NCBI RefSeq assembly: GCF_000317105.1
Contig: NC_019693.1
Location: forward strand, 7,625,444-7,689,443
From: Oscillatoria acuminata PCC 6304
Lineage (GTDB): Bacteria > Cyanobacteriota > Cyanobacteriia > Cyanobacteriales > Laspinemataceae
DNA length: 64,000 nucleotides
Direction: 5' to 3'
Below, one piece after another: positions 36,588 to 46,250 of the stretch; the first letter of the stretch is position 1; every line of letters starts with the position of its first letter. A program made the position numbers and the translations under genes. Below the pieces are notes generated by a model. The model was not told where the DNA came from. It worked only from the letters and a program-made list of their open reading frames with translations, and did not search any database.

Positions 36588-38423
36588 ATGACGGTTACAC
36601 TAGGTTCTAATTATTTGGGGAACGATCGCTGTGAGTTTACCGTATGGGCACCCCTGCTGAAGGAAGTAGCGGTGGTGATTGCTGCTGAGGATGAACAACG
36701 GGCGATCGCGATGGAACAGCAGGCGGAAGGATACTGGAAGACGACTGCCGAAGGGATTACACCCGGGACGCGGTATTTCTATCGGTTAGACGGGAACCTG
36801 CTCAGACCTGACCCTGCATCTCATTTGCAACCGGATGGGGTACATGGACCCTCAGCCGTCGTGGACCCGAACGCCTTTTCCTGGCGCGATCGCAGTTGGT
36901 GTAACCTTCCTCTGGAAGAGTATATCATTTATGAACTGCACGTTGGCACATTTACTCCCGAGGGAACATTTGAGGCGATCATTCCCCGTCTTGGGGTCTT
37001 AAAAGATTTGGGAATCAACGCCATTGAAATTATGCCGGTTGCCCAATTTCCGGGCGATCGTAACTGGGGATATGATGGGGTGTTGCCTTATGCCGTCCAG
37101 AACTCTTATGGCGGACCAGATAAATTAAAACAATGGGTTGATGCCTGTCATCAACAAGGGATTGCAGTCATCATGGATGTGGTTTATAACCACCTCGGTC
37201 CTGAAGGCAATTATTTAGCAGATTTTGGTCCATATTTTACCAACAAATATCGCCCAATTTGGGGAGAGGCGCTGAATTTTGATGAAGAATACAGCGATGG
37301 AGTTCGCAACTTTTTCATTGAAAATGCCCTCTATTGGCTGCGAGAGTACCATATTGATGCCTTACGCTTAGATGCAATTCAAGCCATTTTTGAAATGGGG
37401 GCGCGGCCCTTTTTGCAGGAACTTTCCGATGCCGTGGCGGACTTGTCTGAACAGGAGGGACGAAAATTTTATATAACGGCGGAAAGCGATTTAAACGATG
37501 TTCGGGTTATACGTCCCAAAGAATTGGGAGGCTATGGACTCGATTCCCAATGGTGTGATGATTTTCATCACGTTCTGCATACCTTGCTCACGGGAGAAAA
37601 CGACCGATATTATCAAGATTTTGGTCAAATTCAACAGTTGGTTAAATCCTTTAAAGAGGGGTTTGTTTATGATGGAATTTATGCCCCCCATCGCAAGCGC
37701 CGACATGGGAATTCCGCCAAAGACCAACCGGCTCATCAATTCATTGTTTTTTCTCAGAATCATGACCAAACGGGGAACCGAATTGGGGGCGATCGGCTCT
37801 CTCATTTAATTTCCTTTGATGGATTAAAACTAGCAGCAGCCACCGTATTACTCTCTCCCTTCTTACCCTTTTTATTCATGGGAGAAGAATATGGAGAAAC
37901 AGCCCCATTTTTATATTTTGTCAGTCACTCTGACCCCGACCTCATCGAAGCCATTCGCCAAGACAAAGAAAAAGAATTTACCCAGGGTCTGAAGTCGGGA
38001 AAATTTAACAATCCTCAAGATGTTAATACCTTTTATCAATGCCAACTTAATTGGGAAAAACATCAACAAGGGCAACATCAGATCCTCTGGAACTTTTACC
38101 GTCGCTTAATTGAACTGCGTCGCACCGTTCCTGCCCTGAAAAAGCTCAGTAAAGAAACCCTAGACTGTAGTTGCCTCGAAGCCGAAAATTTGTTGTTTGT
38201 CCGGCGATGGGCTGACAAGAGTCAAGTCTTCTATGTGATTAATTTCAGCACCAATGCAGTCAAATTTGAGCCGAATATTCCCGATGGAAATTGGCAGAAA
38301 ATATTAGACTCTTCTGAAGAAAATTGGAAAGGTCCAGGGTCGTCATTACCCGAAGTAATTCAACCCGAAAAATCCGTTTCAATTCCCCCTTTAACCGTTG
38401 GGCTTTATGAAATTTCTGGATAA
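36588..38423 (+). CDS. treZ: Malto-oligosyltrehalose trehalohydrolase
   Basis: Releases trehalose from the maltooligosyl-trehalose made by TreY; the pair turns glycogen-type chains into trehalose, a compatible solute. The 611-residue GH13 protein has an N-terminal CBM48-like domain (TVWAPLLKEVAVV), the (beta/alpha)8 barrel with nucleophile Asp262 (DALRLDAIQAI), acid Glu299 (ITAESD) and transition-state Asp in SQNHDQTGNR, and a C-terminal beta domain. The GDRNWGYDGVLPYAVQNSYGGP block separates it from glycogen branching enzymes. First of treZ-treY-treH. Confidence 0.95.
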   Translation: MTVTLGSNYLGNDRCEFTVWAPLLKEVAVVIAAEDEQRAIAMEQQAEGYWKTTAEGITPGTRYFYRLDGNLLRPDPASHLQPDGVHGPSAVVDPNAFSWRDRSWCNLPLEEYIIYELHVGTFTPEGTFEAIIPRLGVLKDLGINAIEIMPVAQFPGDRNWGYDGVLPYAVQNSYGGPDKLKQWVDACHQQGIAVIMDVVYNHLGPEGNYLADFGPYFTNKYRPIWGEALNFDEEYSDGVRNFFIENALYWLREYHIDALRLDAIQAIFEMGARPFLQELSDAVADLSEQEGRKFYITAESDLNDVRVIRPKELGGYGLDSQWCDDFHHVLHTLLTGENDRYYQDFGQIQQLVKSFKEGFVYDGIYAPHRKRRHGNSAKDQPAHQFIVFSQNHDQTGNRIGGDRLSHLISFDGLKLAAATVLLSPFLPFLFMGEEYGETAPFLYFVSHSDPDLIEAIRQDKEKEFTQGLKSGKFNNPQDVNTFYQCQLNWEKHQQGQHQILWNFYRRLIELRRTVPALKKLSKETLDCSCLEAENLLFVRRWADKSQVFYVINFSTNAVKFEPNIPDGNWQKILDSSEENWKGPGSSLPEVIQPEKSVSIPPLTVGLYEISG

Positions 38424-38443
38424 AAATATCCCCCCCCATCTCG

Positions 38444-38492
38444 TTCCCAGGCTCTGCCTGGGAATGCCAAATCGGAGGCTCTACCTCCTCCC
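38444..38492. repeat. TTCCCAGGC palindrome and GGAGG/CCTCC hairpin
   Basis: TTCCCAGGC-TCT-GCCTGGGAA (38444-38464) followed by a second small stem GGAGG-CTCTA-CCTCC. It lies between treZ and treY and has no T-run; it looks like a dispersed palindromic repeat rather than a terminator. Confidence 0.75.
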
Positions 38493-38574
38493 CTACTCAA
38501 GCCTACAAAATTTAAAATAGCTTGACGTTAAAAAAACTGCAACCCGTTTATTTTCACCCCAACCCAAGTCAAAC

Positions 38575-41370
38575 ATGAGAATTCCTCAAGCAACTTACCG
38601 CATTCAATTTAACGCGAATTTCCAGTTTGCCGATGCCGAAAAAATAGTCGATTATCTGGCCGATTTAGGAATTTCAGATATTTACGCTTCCCCCATTTTC
38701 AAAGCCCGTCAAGGTAGCACCCACGGCTATGATGTGGTAGACCCCAATCAACTCAATCCCGAACTGGGAACTCCAGAAGCATTTGAGTCTTTGATGGAAA
38801 AATCCCAACAAAAAAACCTCGGATGGGTGCAGGATATCGTCCCGAATCATACCGCTTATGATAGCGAAAATTCCATGCTAATGGATGTCCTGGAAAATGG
38901 GGCATCATCGGATTATTTTGACTATTTTGATATCGCCTGGAATGCTCCTTATGGGGATATTAGTGAAGGAGTTCTCGCTCCTTTGCTGGGAAATTTTTAT
39001 CAAGAATGTCTGGAAAATGGCGAAATTCAACTTCAATACGATGCCACAGGATTAACAGTCCAGTATTATAGCCTAAAACTGCCCATCCGCATTGAGTCTT
39101 ATGTGCCTTTTTTGACCCATAATTTAGGTAAACTGCGAAGAACCTTGGGGCGAAATCATCCCGAGTTTATCAAACTCCTGGGAATTCTTTATTTGTTAAA
39201 AAGTATTCCGACAGAAACTAAAGGGCGAGAACGGTATGATCAACTCACCTTTGTTAAAGGATTATTGTGGGAGTTGTATGACCAAAATCATGATATCTGC
39301 CAATTTATCCAGGATAATTTAAAGGAATTTAATGGCACTCCGGGAATACCCGAGAGCTTTAATTTGCTGGAAGAGTTACTGCGGGAACAAGTGTATCGCC
39401 TCACGTTTTGGAAAGTGGGGGCGGAAGAAATTAACTACCGGCGATTTTTTACGGTGAATGAATTGATTTCTGTGCGGGTGGAAAACCTGCGGGTGTTTCA
39501 TGATACCCATGATTTAATCGCCAAATTGGTCAAAACGGGAAAATTTACCGGGGTGCGGATCGATCATATTGATGGACTCTATGACCCTCAGCAATATTTA
39601 GAACGATTGCGAGAAAAATTAGGGGATATCTATATTACGGTAGAAAAAATCCTAGAAATGGCCGAAATCATGCCTTCAAATTGGCCAATTCAGGGAACCA
39701 GTGGCTATGATTTTATGAATCGGCTGAATGGATTATTTTGTAATTGCAATAATCAAGAGCGATTCAGTGAAATTTATGGTCAGTTTACGGGATTAAATCC
39801 CAGTTACAAAGACTTGTTTTTTGAGAAGAAGCATCTAATTGTCGATCGCAATATGGCGGGAGATGCGGACAATTTGGCTCATTTGTTAAAATCCATTGCC
39901 AATCAATCCCGGGAGGGACGAGATTTTACCTTGTATTCCCTGAAACGAGCGCTGGTGGAGGTGCTGGTGGCGTTCCCGGTGTATCGCACCTATATTAATG
40001 GGGAGGGAGTCAGCAGTCGCGATCGCCACTATATCCAAGAGGTGATTGCTCAAGCAAAACAGCTTCTGCCATTGCAGGGAAAAGAGCTTGATTTTATTGA
40101 AAAATTAATGTTACTGGAAAATGCTGATTATTTAACGGAAGAAGAACGAGAACAGCGTCTCTATTCCGTGATGCGGATGCAGCAATGGACAGGACCATTG
40201 ATGGCAAAAGGGATTGAAGATACCCTATTTTACGTTTACAATCGATTAGTTTCTCTCAATGAGGTCGGCGGCGACCCGGCTCAATTTGGCCTAACTTTAC
40301 AGGAGTTTCATGAGTTTAATATTCAACAAAAAGAAACTTGGGTTCATAAAATGAATGCCACCTCTACCCATGATACCAAACGGGGAGAAGATGTCCGCGC
40401 CCGCATTAATGTCCTGTCAGAAATTCCCGATGAGTGGGAACAGCACATCACGTCCTGGCGGGAAATTAATCAAGAACATAAAACGAAACTCCCGGATAAA
40501 CTTGTCCCCACTGCCAATGATGAATATTTCTTTTATCAAACCCTCTTAGGAGCATTTCCCTTTGCAGAAAGCGAGTATTCTGAGTTTATTCAGCGGGTCA
40601 AAGATTGTTCGATAAAATCGGTGCGAGAAGCGAAAGTCCATACGGCTTGGTTGCGCCCAGATACGGACTATGAGGAGGGATTTCTGGCGTTTATCGATGC
40701 CGTGATGCAACCGGGACCTGAGAATTTATTTTTCCAGAAATTCCAGCAGTTCCAACAGAAAATAGCCAGCTATGGGGTTTATAATTCTTTAGCTCAAGTG
40801 CTGCTGAAATTGACGACTCCTGGAGTGCCTGATTTGTATCAGGGAACGGAATTGTGGGATTTAAGTTTAGTTGACCCGGATAATCGCCGTCCCGTGGATT
40901 TTGAGCACCGGATAGCAGCGTTAAGGGAGATTCGCACCCAAGCATCGCAGGATATTTTAGCCTTGATGAAGGAGTTACTGTCTCATCCGGAATCAGGAAA
41001 AATTAAACTGTTTGCGATCGCCCAAATTTTAAAGGCAAAATCTCAGGCGATCGCACTGTTCCAAGCGGGAGATTATCAACCCCTGAAAGCGGCGGGAAAA
41101 TTTAGCGAAAATGTGGTAGGATTTACCCGATCGCAGGGGAATCAAGTTGCGATCGCAGTCGCACCCCGCTTTCTGACTCATCTCATCCAACCGGGCACTC
41201 TCCCCCTGGGTCAAGTCTGGCAAGACACCCATTTAAAACTGCCTTCGGGACTCCCCTCGCAGTGGCAAGATGGAATTTCTGGACAACCCATTCAAACCGA
41301 TGGCACCTTGTCAATAGCCCAAACCTTGACCCATTTCCCCATCGCCCTGTTAATCAGTCAAACCTCCTAA
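38575..41370 (+). CDS. treY: Malto-oligosyltrehalose synthase
   Basis: Rearranges the reducing-end alpha-1,4 bond of maltodextrins into an alpha,alpha-1,1 trehalose bond. GH13 member of 931 residues (typical for the family with its large helical insert): IPQATYRIQFNANFQFADAEK at the N-terminus, STHGYDVVDPNQLNPELG, DIVPNHTAYD, nucleophile in GVRIDHIDGLYDP, and ATSTHDTKRGEDVRAR. It follows treZ on the same strand, 151 nt apart. Confidence 0.96.
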   Translation: MRIPQATYRIQFNANFQFADAEKIVDYLADLGISDIYASPIFKARQGSTHGYDVVDPNQLNPELGTPEAFESLMEKSQQKNLGWVQDIVPNHTAYDSENSMLMDVLENGASSDYFDYFDIAWNAPYGDISEGVLAPLLGNFYQECLENGEIQLQYDATGLTVQYYSLKLPIRIESYVPFLTHNLGKLRRTLGRNHPEFIKLLGILYLLKSIPTETKGRERYDQLTFVKGLLWELYDQNHDICQFIQDNLKEFNGTPGIPESFNLLEELLREQVYRLTFWKVGAEEINYRRFFTVNELISVRVENLRVFHDTHDLIAKLVKTGKFTGVRIDHIDGLYDPQQYLERLREKLGDIYITVEKILEMAEIMPSNWPIQGTSGYDFMNRLNGLFCNCNNQERFSEIYGQFTGLNPSYKDLFFEKKHLIVDRNMAGDADNLAHLLKSIANQSREGRDFTLYSLKRALVEVLVAFPVYRTYINGEGVSSRDRHYIQEVIAQAKQLLPLQGKELDFIEKLMLLENADYLTEEEREQRLYSVMRMQQWTGPLMAKGIEDTLFYVYNRLVSLNEVGGDPAQFGLTLQEFHEFNIQQKETWVHKMNATSTHDTKRGEDVRARINVLSEIPDEWEQHITSWREINQEHKTKLPDKLVPTANDEYFFYQTLLGAFPFAESEYSEFIQRVKDCSIKSVREAKVHTAWLRPDTDYEEGFLAFIDAVMQPGPENLFFQKFQQFQQKIASYGVYNSLAQVLLKLTTPGVPDLYQGTELWDLSLVDPDNRRPVDFEHRIAALREIRTQASQDILALMKELLSHPESGKIKLFAIAQILKAKSQAIALFQAGDYQPLKAAGKFSENVVGFTRSQGNQVAIAVAPRFLTHLIQPGTLPLGQVWQDTHLKLPSGLPSQWQDGISGQPIQTDGTLSIAQTLTHFPIALLISQTS

Positions 41371-41636
41371 TTATGGCAGACCCTGGATGAAATTAAATCC
41401 GGTGAACCCCCTAAAGGCGGATTTATATAGCGATTTCCATAGTTATGAGGGACTTTTTGGGAGTGCGAGCAACTTGCTTGCTATTGTCAAGTGCGAGCAC
41501 CTTGCTCGCACTCCTTAAAATAGAGTCACATTCCGACAAATTTTTTACAGGAACGCTACAATAGAAAAAAGTGCGAACCCTTAGCTGGAATCGCCTTCCT
41601 TTTTTAACTGCAATTTAACATCAATTGGTGATAACA
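41371..41636. other. Spacer between treY and treH
   Basis: 266 nt. It includes the GAGTGCGAGC palindromes (41461-41513) and then AT-rich sequence. treH may have its own promoter here; none is convincing by eye. Confidence 0.4.
41461..41513. repeat. GAGTGCGAGC palindromic repeat
   Basis: GAGTGCGAGCAACTTGCTTGC and then a perfect 10-bp palindrome AGTGCGAGCA-CCT-TGCTCGCACT (41490-41512). The core resembles the hairpin behind sqdB (1104-1148) and GAGTGGGAGCATCTTGCTCC near 62471. Confidence 0.75.
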
Positions 41637-43166
41637 ATGTTAGCTGATGTCTTTCAACCCAACGAATTTCCTAGTCCCAGTCGCATTGCCGCGATGCGAG
41701 AATATATCAAGAAAACCTGGAAAACCCTCTATCGTTCTCATGCTCATATTTTAGAAGCAGCCAAAGATGAAAAAATCGGCCATACCGATGACCAACGTTG
41801 GCCAATTTATATTTCCGCAATGGAAGATAAAAACCGGGTAGAAGCTGAATTTAAAAGTGTTTTAAGCAAAGAAGAATTTCAACAAATTGAAATTCAAAGT
41901 CTACCCTCAGAAATGGACCAAATTACTGAACATGGATTGCTGTATCTTCCGGGGGATTATGTGGTGCCGGGGGGTCGCTTTAATGAAATGTATGGATGGG
42001 ATAGTTATTTTATCGTCCTGGGATTGTTACGGGATGGGGAAATAGAATTAGCGAAAAGTCAAGTAGATCAGCTAATTTATCAAATCGAGCATTATGGAAC
42101 AATTTTAAATGCAAATCGGAGTTATTTGTTGTCCCGATCGCAACCGCCATTTTTAACGCCGATGATTCTGGCGGTATATGAGCAGACTCAGGATAAAGAC
42201 TGGTTGCGATCGCTATTAGGGGCGGTAGAAAGTCACTACTATTACTGGATTGTCCCTCCGCACTTAAATCAATCCACGGGACTCTCTCGCTATTGTGCCT
42301 TGGGGGAAGGACCCGCCCCAGAAGTGCTGGTGTCAGAAACCGATGACTTAGGCCGAACTCACTATGATCGCATCCGAGAATATTATCGCCGATTTGAGGT
42401 AATGGCCTATGATGTGAGCTTGTATTACGACAAGGAAACCGATACCCTGACGGACCTTTTTTATAAAGGCGATCGCTCCATGAGAGAATCGGGATTTGAC
42501 CCCTCGAACCGTTTTGGTCCTTTTAATATTGACATTATACACTACGCGCCGGTTTGTTTAAACGCGCTGTTGTATCGAATGGAGCAAGATATTGCCAAAA
42601 TTCTCAAGATTTTAGGCAATCCGCAACTGGCAGAATTATGGGATGAGCGCGCTCAAACCCGCCATCAGCTCATCGATAAGTTCCTCTGGGATGAACCCTC
42701 CGGTTTATACTTAGATTATAATTTCCGGACGAATGAACGCCGCCTGTATGAATTTGCCACTACCTTTTATCCCTTGTGGGTGGGACTGGCTTCAGAAAAA
42801 CAAGCGCAACGAGTGGTAGAAAACTTGGAGTTATTTGAAGCCCCCGGAGGATTGCTCACCAGTGCTCATGTCACGGGGAATCAATGGGATGCGCCCTTTG
42901 GTTGGGCACCTTTAACTTTAATTGCGGTGGAAGGATTGTATCGCTATGGGTATCGCAGCGAAGGCGATCGCATTGGGGGCAAGTTCATTAATTTAGTCAC
43001 TCAAGAATTTGAAAAAACCGGCACGCTTTTAGAAAAATATGACGTCCTCTCCTGTTCGTCAGAAGTTTCCAGCGAAATTGTCTTTGGGTACAATACCAAT
43101 GAAATTGGATTTGGGTGGACCAATGGTTCAATTCTGGAACTGTTAGCTCAAGCGAAGAAGATTTAA
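41637..43166 (+). CDS. treH: Trehalase, GH37
   Basis: Hydrolyses trehalose to two glucoses. Both GH37 signatures are present: PGGRFNEMYGWDSYF and QWDAPFGWAP; the catalytic acid is probably the Asp of ESGFDPSNRF, and the family Glu lies near the C-terminal GFGWTNGSILELL. No signal peptide, so it acts in the cytoplasm and would counteract TreYZ. About 509 residues. Possible starts TTG 41625, GTG 41628 and ATG 41637; I chose the ATG. Filamentous cyanobacteria often cluster treH with treY and treZ. The last 39 bases of the gene have been copied three times downstream. Confidence 0.94.
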   Translation: MLADVFQPNEFPSPSRIAAMREYIKKTWKTLYRSHAHILEAAKDEKIGHTDDQRWPIYISAMEDKNRVEAEFKSVLSKEEFQQIEIQSLPSEMDQITEHGLLYLPGDYVVPGGRFNEMYGWDSYFIVLGLLRDGEIELAKSQVDQLIYQIEHYGTILNANRSYLLSRSQPPFLTPMILAVYEQTQDKDWLRSLLGAVESHYYYWIVPPHLNQSTGLSRYCALGEGPAPEVLVSETDDLGRTHYDRIREYYRRFEVMAYDVSLYYDKETDTLTDLFYKGDRSMRESGFDPSNRFGPFNIDIIHYAPVCLNALLYRMEQDIAKILKILGNPQLAELWDERAQTRHQLIDKFLWDEPSGLYLDYNFRTNERRLYEFATTFYPLWVGLASEKQAQRVVENLELFEAPGGLLTSAHVTGNQWDAPFGWAPLTLIAVEGLYRYGYRSEGDRIGGKFINLVTQEFEKTGTLLEKYDVLSCSSEVSSEIVFGYNTNEIGFGWTNGSILELLAQAKKI

Positions 43167-43800
43167 AAAAAACGGGAGGATTTCAATTTTTTCAAGAGAC
43201 CTAACCCCCCAGCCCCCTTCCCTAAGAGGGAAGGGGGAGAAAGAGGTAAATTCTCCCCGTATAGCAATAAAAAAATTGGATTATTCTCCCTCTCCTTTTA
43301 GGAGAGGGTTGGGGAGAGGTCAATTCTGGAACTGTTAGCTCAAGCGAAGAAGATTTAAAAAAAAACGGGAGGATTTCAATTTTTTCAAGAGACCTAACCC
43401 CCCAGCCCCCTTCCCACCTCTCCCCAACCCTCTCCTACAAGGAGAGGGAGGTATAAGGAATGAATGTCTTTAGCTGGAAGGGGGAGAAAGAGGTAAATTC
43501 TCCCCGTATAGCAATAAAAAAATTGGATTATTCTCCCTCTCCTTTTAGGAGAGGGTTGGGGAGAGGTCAATTCTGGAACTGTTAGCTCAAGCGAAGAAGA
43601 TTTAAAAAAACGGGAGGATTTCAATTTTTTCAAGAGACCTAACCCCCCAGCCCCCTTCCCTCTGAGGGAAGGGGGAGAAAGAGGTAAATTCCCCCCGTAT
43701 AGCAATAAAAAAATTGGATTATTCTCCCTCTCCTTTTAGGAGAGGGTTGGGGAGAGGTCAATTCTGGAACTGTTAGCTCAAGCGAAGAAGATTTAAAAAA
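43128..43800. repeat. Tandem array duplicating the treH 3' end (units of about 191-247 bp)
   Basis: The sequence TCAATTCTGGAACTGTTAGC plus the rest of the treH tail to its stop recurs at 43128 (real gene end), 43320, 43567 and 43758, so spacing is 192, 247 and 191 bp. Each unit also contains a CCCAGCCCCCTTCCC repeat, CCGTATAGCAATAAAAAAATTGG and an AGGAGAGGGTTGGGGAGAGG stretch. The middle unit has about 55 extra bases with a further CCTCTCC/GGAGAGG palindrome. Confidence 0.95.
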
Positions 43801-44056
43801 CAAACACCCCCTCAAGGATGCGGTTACCCAAATCCAACCCACGGAGGGAGGGTAATGTTTTGCTGGGACTTCCCTTTAAATTTTTGAGGATCTATACGGA
43901 AATGGGAGGGGTAATTGATGAATTACCCCTCCTTTTTACTTCAGCTATTCCATAACTCCGGGGTGGATTGGGGATAAAGTAAACCGATTACCAAATTTTA
44001 AAAGGTCACCTTAAAAAAGGGGGGTTGAGAATTTTTTATGCCGGTTGGTAAGAGGT
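43801..44056. other. Spacer between the treH array and DUF4342 gene
   Basis: 256 nt containing only the strong terminator at 43905-43937 and an AT-rich rest. Confidence 0.5.
43905..43937 (+). terminator. Strong intrinsic terminator
   Basis: Perfect 12-bp stem GGAGGGGTAATT/AATTACCCCTCC with loop GATG, followed by TTTTT. It ends transcription running through treH and the array. Confidence 0.93.
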
Positions 44057-44401
44057 TTAATCTTCTTTTTTCTCAACAACTAGGGTAAGACGGGCGACCA
44101 TTGCGCCAATTGCGCCAACCGCTGCAACAACGGGAAATAATGCCACACCAATTGTTCCTCCAACGACCCCAACAGTGAGGGGAATTTCAATTAGGGTGTG
44201 ACCCTCTTCATTTTTAATGACAATCCGTCGGGCATTTCCTTGTTGAATCAGTTCTCTAACTTTTTTTGTCAGGTCGTCTCCATTCAGTTTAAACTCTTCA
44301 ACCCGAACGTTTGAATTGGTTTGCACTTCCGGGTCAATGGGGATGACAGGTTCTTGGAAGGGAGTTCCGATGGGGTCTTCTGGACGAATGGGTTCAGTCA
44401 T
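44057..44401 (-). CDS. DUF4342 protein
   Basis: 114 residues. An N-terminal Pro/Glu-rich tail (IRPEDPIGTPFQEPVIPIDPEV) precedes the DUF4342 core VEEFKLNGDDLTKKVRELIQQGNARRIVIKNEEGHTLIEIPLTVGVVGG with a UBA-like helical start, and ends in a hydrophobic stretch (VALFPVVAAVGAIGAMVARLTLVV) that could insert in a membrane. Function unknown. AGAGGA at 44411-44416 sits 9 nt before ATG 44401. Confidence 0.85.
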   Translation of the reverse strand: MTEPIRPEDPIGTPFQEPVIPIDPEVQTNSNVRVEEFKLNGDDLTKKVRELIQQGNARRIVIKNEEGHTLIEIPLTVGVVGGTIGVALFPVVAAVGAIGAMVARLTLVVEKKED

Positions 44402-45070
44402 GATCAACAGTCCTCTAAATGGAAGTATGCTTATAGTCTATCAAACGGTGTTAGGGATGAGTGCCGATCGCCTGGAGAGTACAGCAGGGGGAAAAGGTAT
44501 CCCAGGCATCTCCGGAGGGAGTTGAGTCGAGTTTCCCGGTAACCGGAACCGGCGATTCAGAAGGGGGAGAGGGTTCGGGACCTGATCGATGGAGACTTGA
44601 GCCTATTTTCGCTACAATCATCACAGCAGAACTCAACAGAGAACGGGAGGGAGGTCGAGGAGACTTGATGCAACAGGAGGATGGGTTGCCTGGGGTAGCA
44701 CTCTTGACAACCGGGTGAGGGACAAGGGAGGATTTGAAAACCTCTCTCTGGCACTCTCGGGGGTTAGTACAGTAATTAGTAAAGTAAAGGGTAGAAACCG
44801 GATTTCTTGATCTGATATTTCGTTACTTTGTCACAATGAGGATAGAAAATCGGGTTTCTTGTCCCCTTAATCTCATCTTGATTGAACGGCGATCGCCATC
44901 AATGAGGGGTCTCACCCTCTATCCAGCAAAGGGCAAAAACTCTCCGAACTCATTCGGGAGCAACCTTCTACTTGATGCGGATCACGGGGTTGATTTTAAA
45001 TCGGGATTTAAACTTTTTTTAAAGTCATCTCTTTTTAGGTAAATTAATCACTTTAAATAGGTCTTATTCC
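44402..45070. other. Gene-free region with GAAACCGG repeats
   Basis: About 670 nt between the divergent DUF4342 and coiled-coil genes. Small open frames exist on both strands but none has a ribosome-binding site, a family or sensible composition. Degenerate GAAACCGGATTTC and AAAATCGGGTTTC repeats occur at 44795-44870. Confidence 0.5.
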
Positions 45071-45985
45071 ATGTCGAAACGGGAGCATTTACTCATCCAA
45101 TTTAGGCAACTTATTAAACCGTACCATTGGCTGGATATAACAGAAATGCTGTTATTAGTTGGCTCTGTTGCTGGGACGGTGGCAGCGGCGATCGCCCAAC
45201 AGGCTGCATATGCTGCTGCCCCAGTCACCCTTGCCCTGTGGCTGAATTTTCTGAATCAGAAACGTCGAGAGGGGCTGACCCAGGAAACAATCCCCTCAGT
45301 TATTTCTGAAATTGAGCTAAAATTGTCAGAATTAAACCGGGAATTAAAAGCCCTCCCACAGCCAGTTACCCCTAATCTAAATGAAGTAAATGAGGAACTT
45401 TCAAAACTGAATAAATCCGTGACCATGATTGAGGGAAAAGCAGCGTTTATGACCTCAAAAGTTTACGATAATTTAACTTTAAAACTAGAAGCTCTGCAAA
45501 AACAAATTTCTGAATTTACCGAACCTTTTGATTTAACCCGATTTGAAGCCAAAATTGCCTCATTGAATGTAGCCGTCCAATTTTTAGCCCAACGCCCGAT
45601 TGTTGATTTACAAGAGTTTGAGAAACTGCATCGTCAAATTTTGCAAGTCGAAGCCGATCGCCGAGAGGTCCTCTCTCCTTACCTTCAGCAATTGGAAGGG
45701 GAAATTCAAAAGTTACAACAGACGGATCTGATTCTCACCCGGAAGGTGGATACCCTCACTCAAAAGTTTAACGCTCGACCGGAAATGGCCCAACTGTCTA
45801 AATTAAGCCGCATCGTGGCCCGATTGAGCGATAGTTTAAACCAAATGCAACAGACCGAAGCGATCGCTTCCCTCTATGAAGACATCTCCGGACTCTCCCG
45901 CGAGATCAACCAGTTAAAGCAACATCTTGAAACCCCCACCCGAACTCACCCCGGTTCAGGAACTACCCCAAACTCAGCCGAATGA
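45071..45985 (+). CDS. Membrane-anchored coiled-coil protein, unknown function
   Basis: 304 residues. Residues 22-60 hold one or two hydrophobic segments (ITEMLLLVGSVAGTVAAAIAQQAAYAAAPVTLALWLNFL) followed by a basic NQKRRE stop. From about 80 to 290 the protein is mostly heptad coiled coil (IELKLSELNRELKAL, LEKLHRQILQVEADRR, LEGEIQKLQQTDLILTRKVDTLTQKF). Similar N-terminal anchors with coiled coils occur in other cyanobacteria, but no function is known to me. The next gene, 265 nt downstream on the same strand, is also a membrane coiled-coil protein, with its anchor at the C-terminus. Confidence 0.75.
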   Translation: MSKREHLLIQFRQLIKPYHWLDITEMLLLVGSVAGTVAAAIAQQAAYAAAPVTLALWLNFLNQKRREGLTQETIPSVISEIELKLSELNRELKALPQPVTPNLNEVNEELSKLNKSVTMIEGKAAFMTSKVYDNLTLKLEALQKQISEFTEPFDLTRFEAKIASLNVAVQFLAQRPIVDLQEFEKLHRQILQVEADRREVLSPYLQQLEGEIQKLQQTDLILTRKVDTLTQKFNARPEMAQLSKLSRIVARLSDSLNQMQQTEAIASLYEDISGLSREINQLKQHLETPTRTHPGSGTTPNSAE

Positions 45986-46250
45986 TTCATTCGGGATGGA
46001 TCGCTGAGGAGATCACCCTGGATTCAACCCCCAAGACCCTTAAACCCCTGCCCTCTATTGCTTTCCCGGCCTCCGGAGTGCAGCACCCCTGCCGCAGTTT
46101 CTGTTGATTTAAACGGGCAGGTTGGTGGCAAAATAGAATAGCTGTCTATTTTTATTCTTTTTGGGACTTAGAAGCCACCCAGTTTTCAATTAAAATAGTT
46201 TGTTCTATGCCAGACTTAATAGTTTAGCGTCGATCCCTGATCACCAGAGG

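Noticed and set aside
43394..43842. Minus-strand frames of 67-103 residues in the treH array
   Set aside because: They read repeated palindromic sequence (TSPQPSPKRRG) and recur in each copy.
44836..45042. 68-residue frame before the coiled-coil gene
   Set aside because: Starts inside a GAAACCGG-type repeat, no Shine-Dalgarno, no family resemblance.
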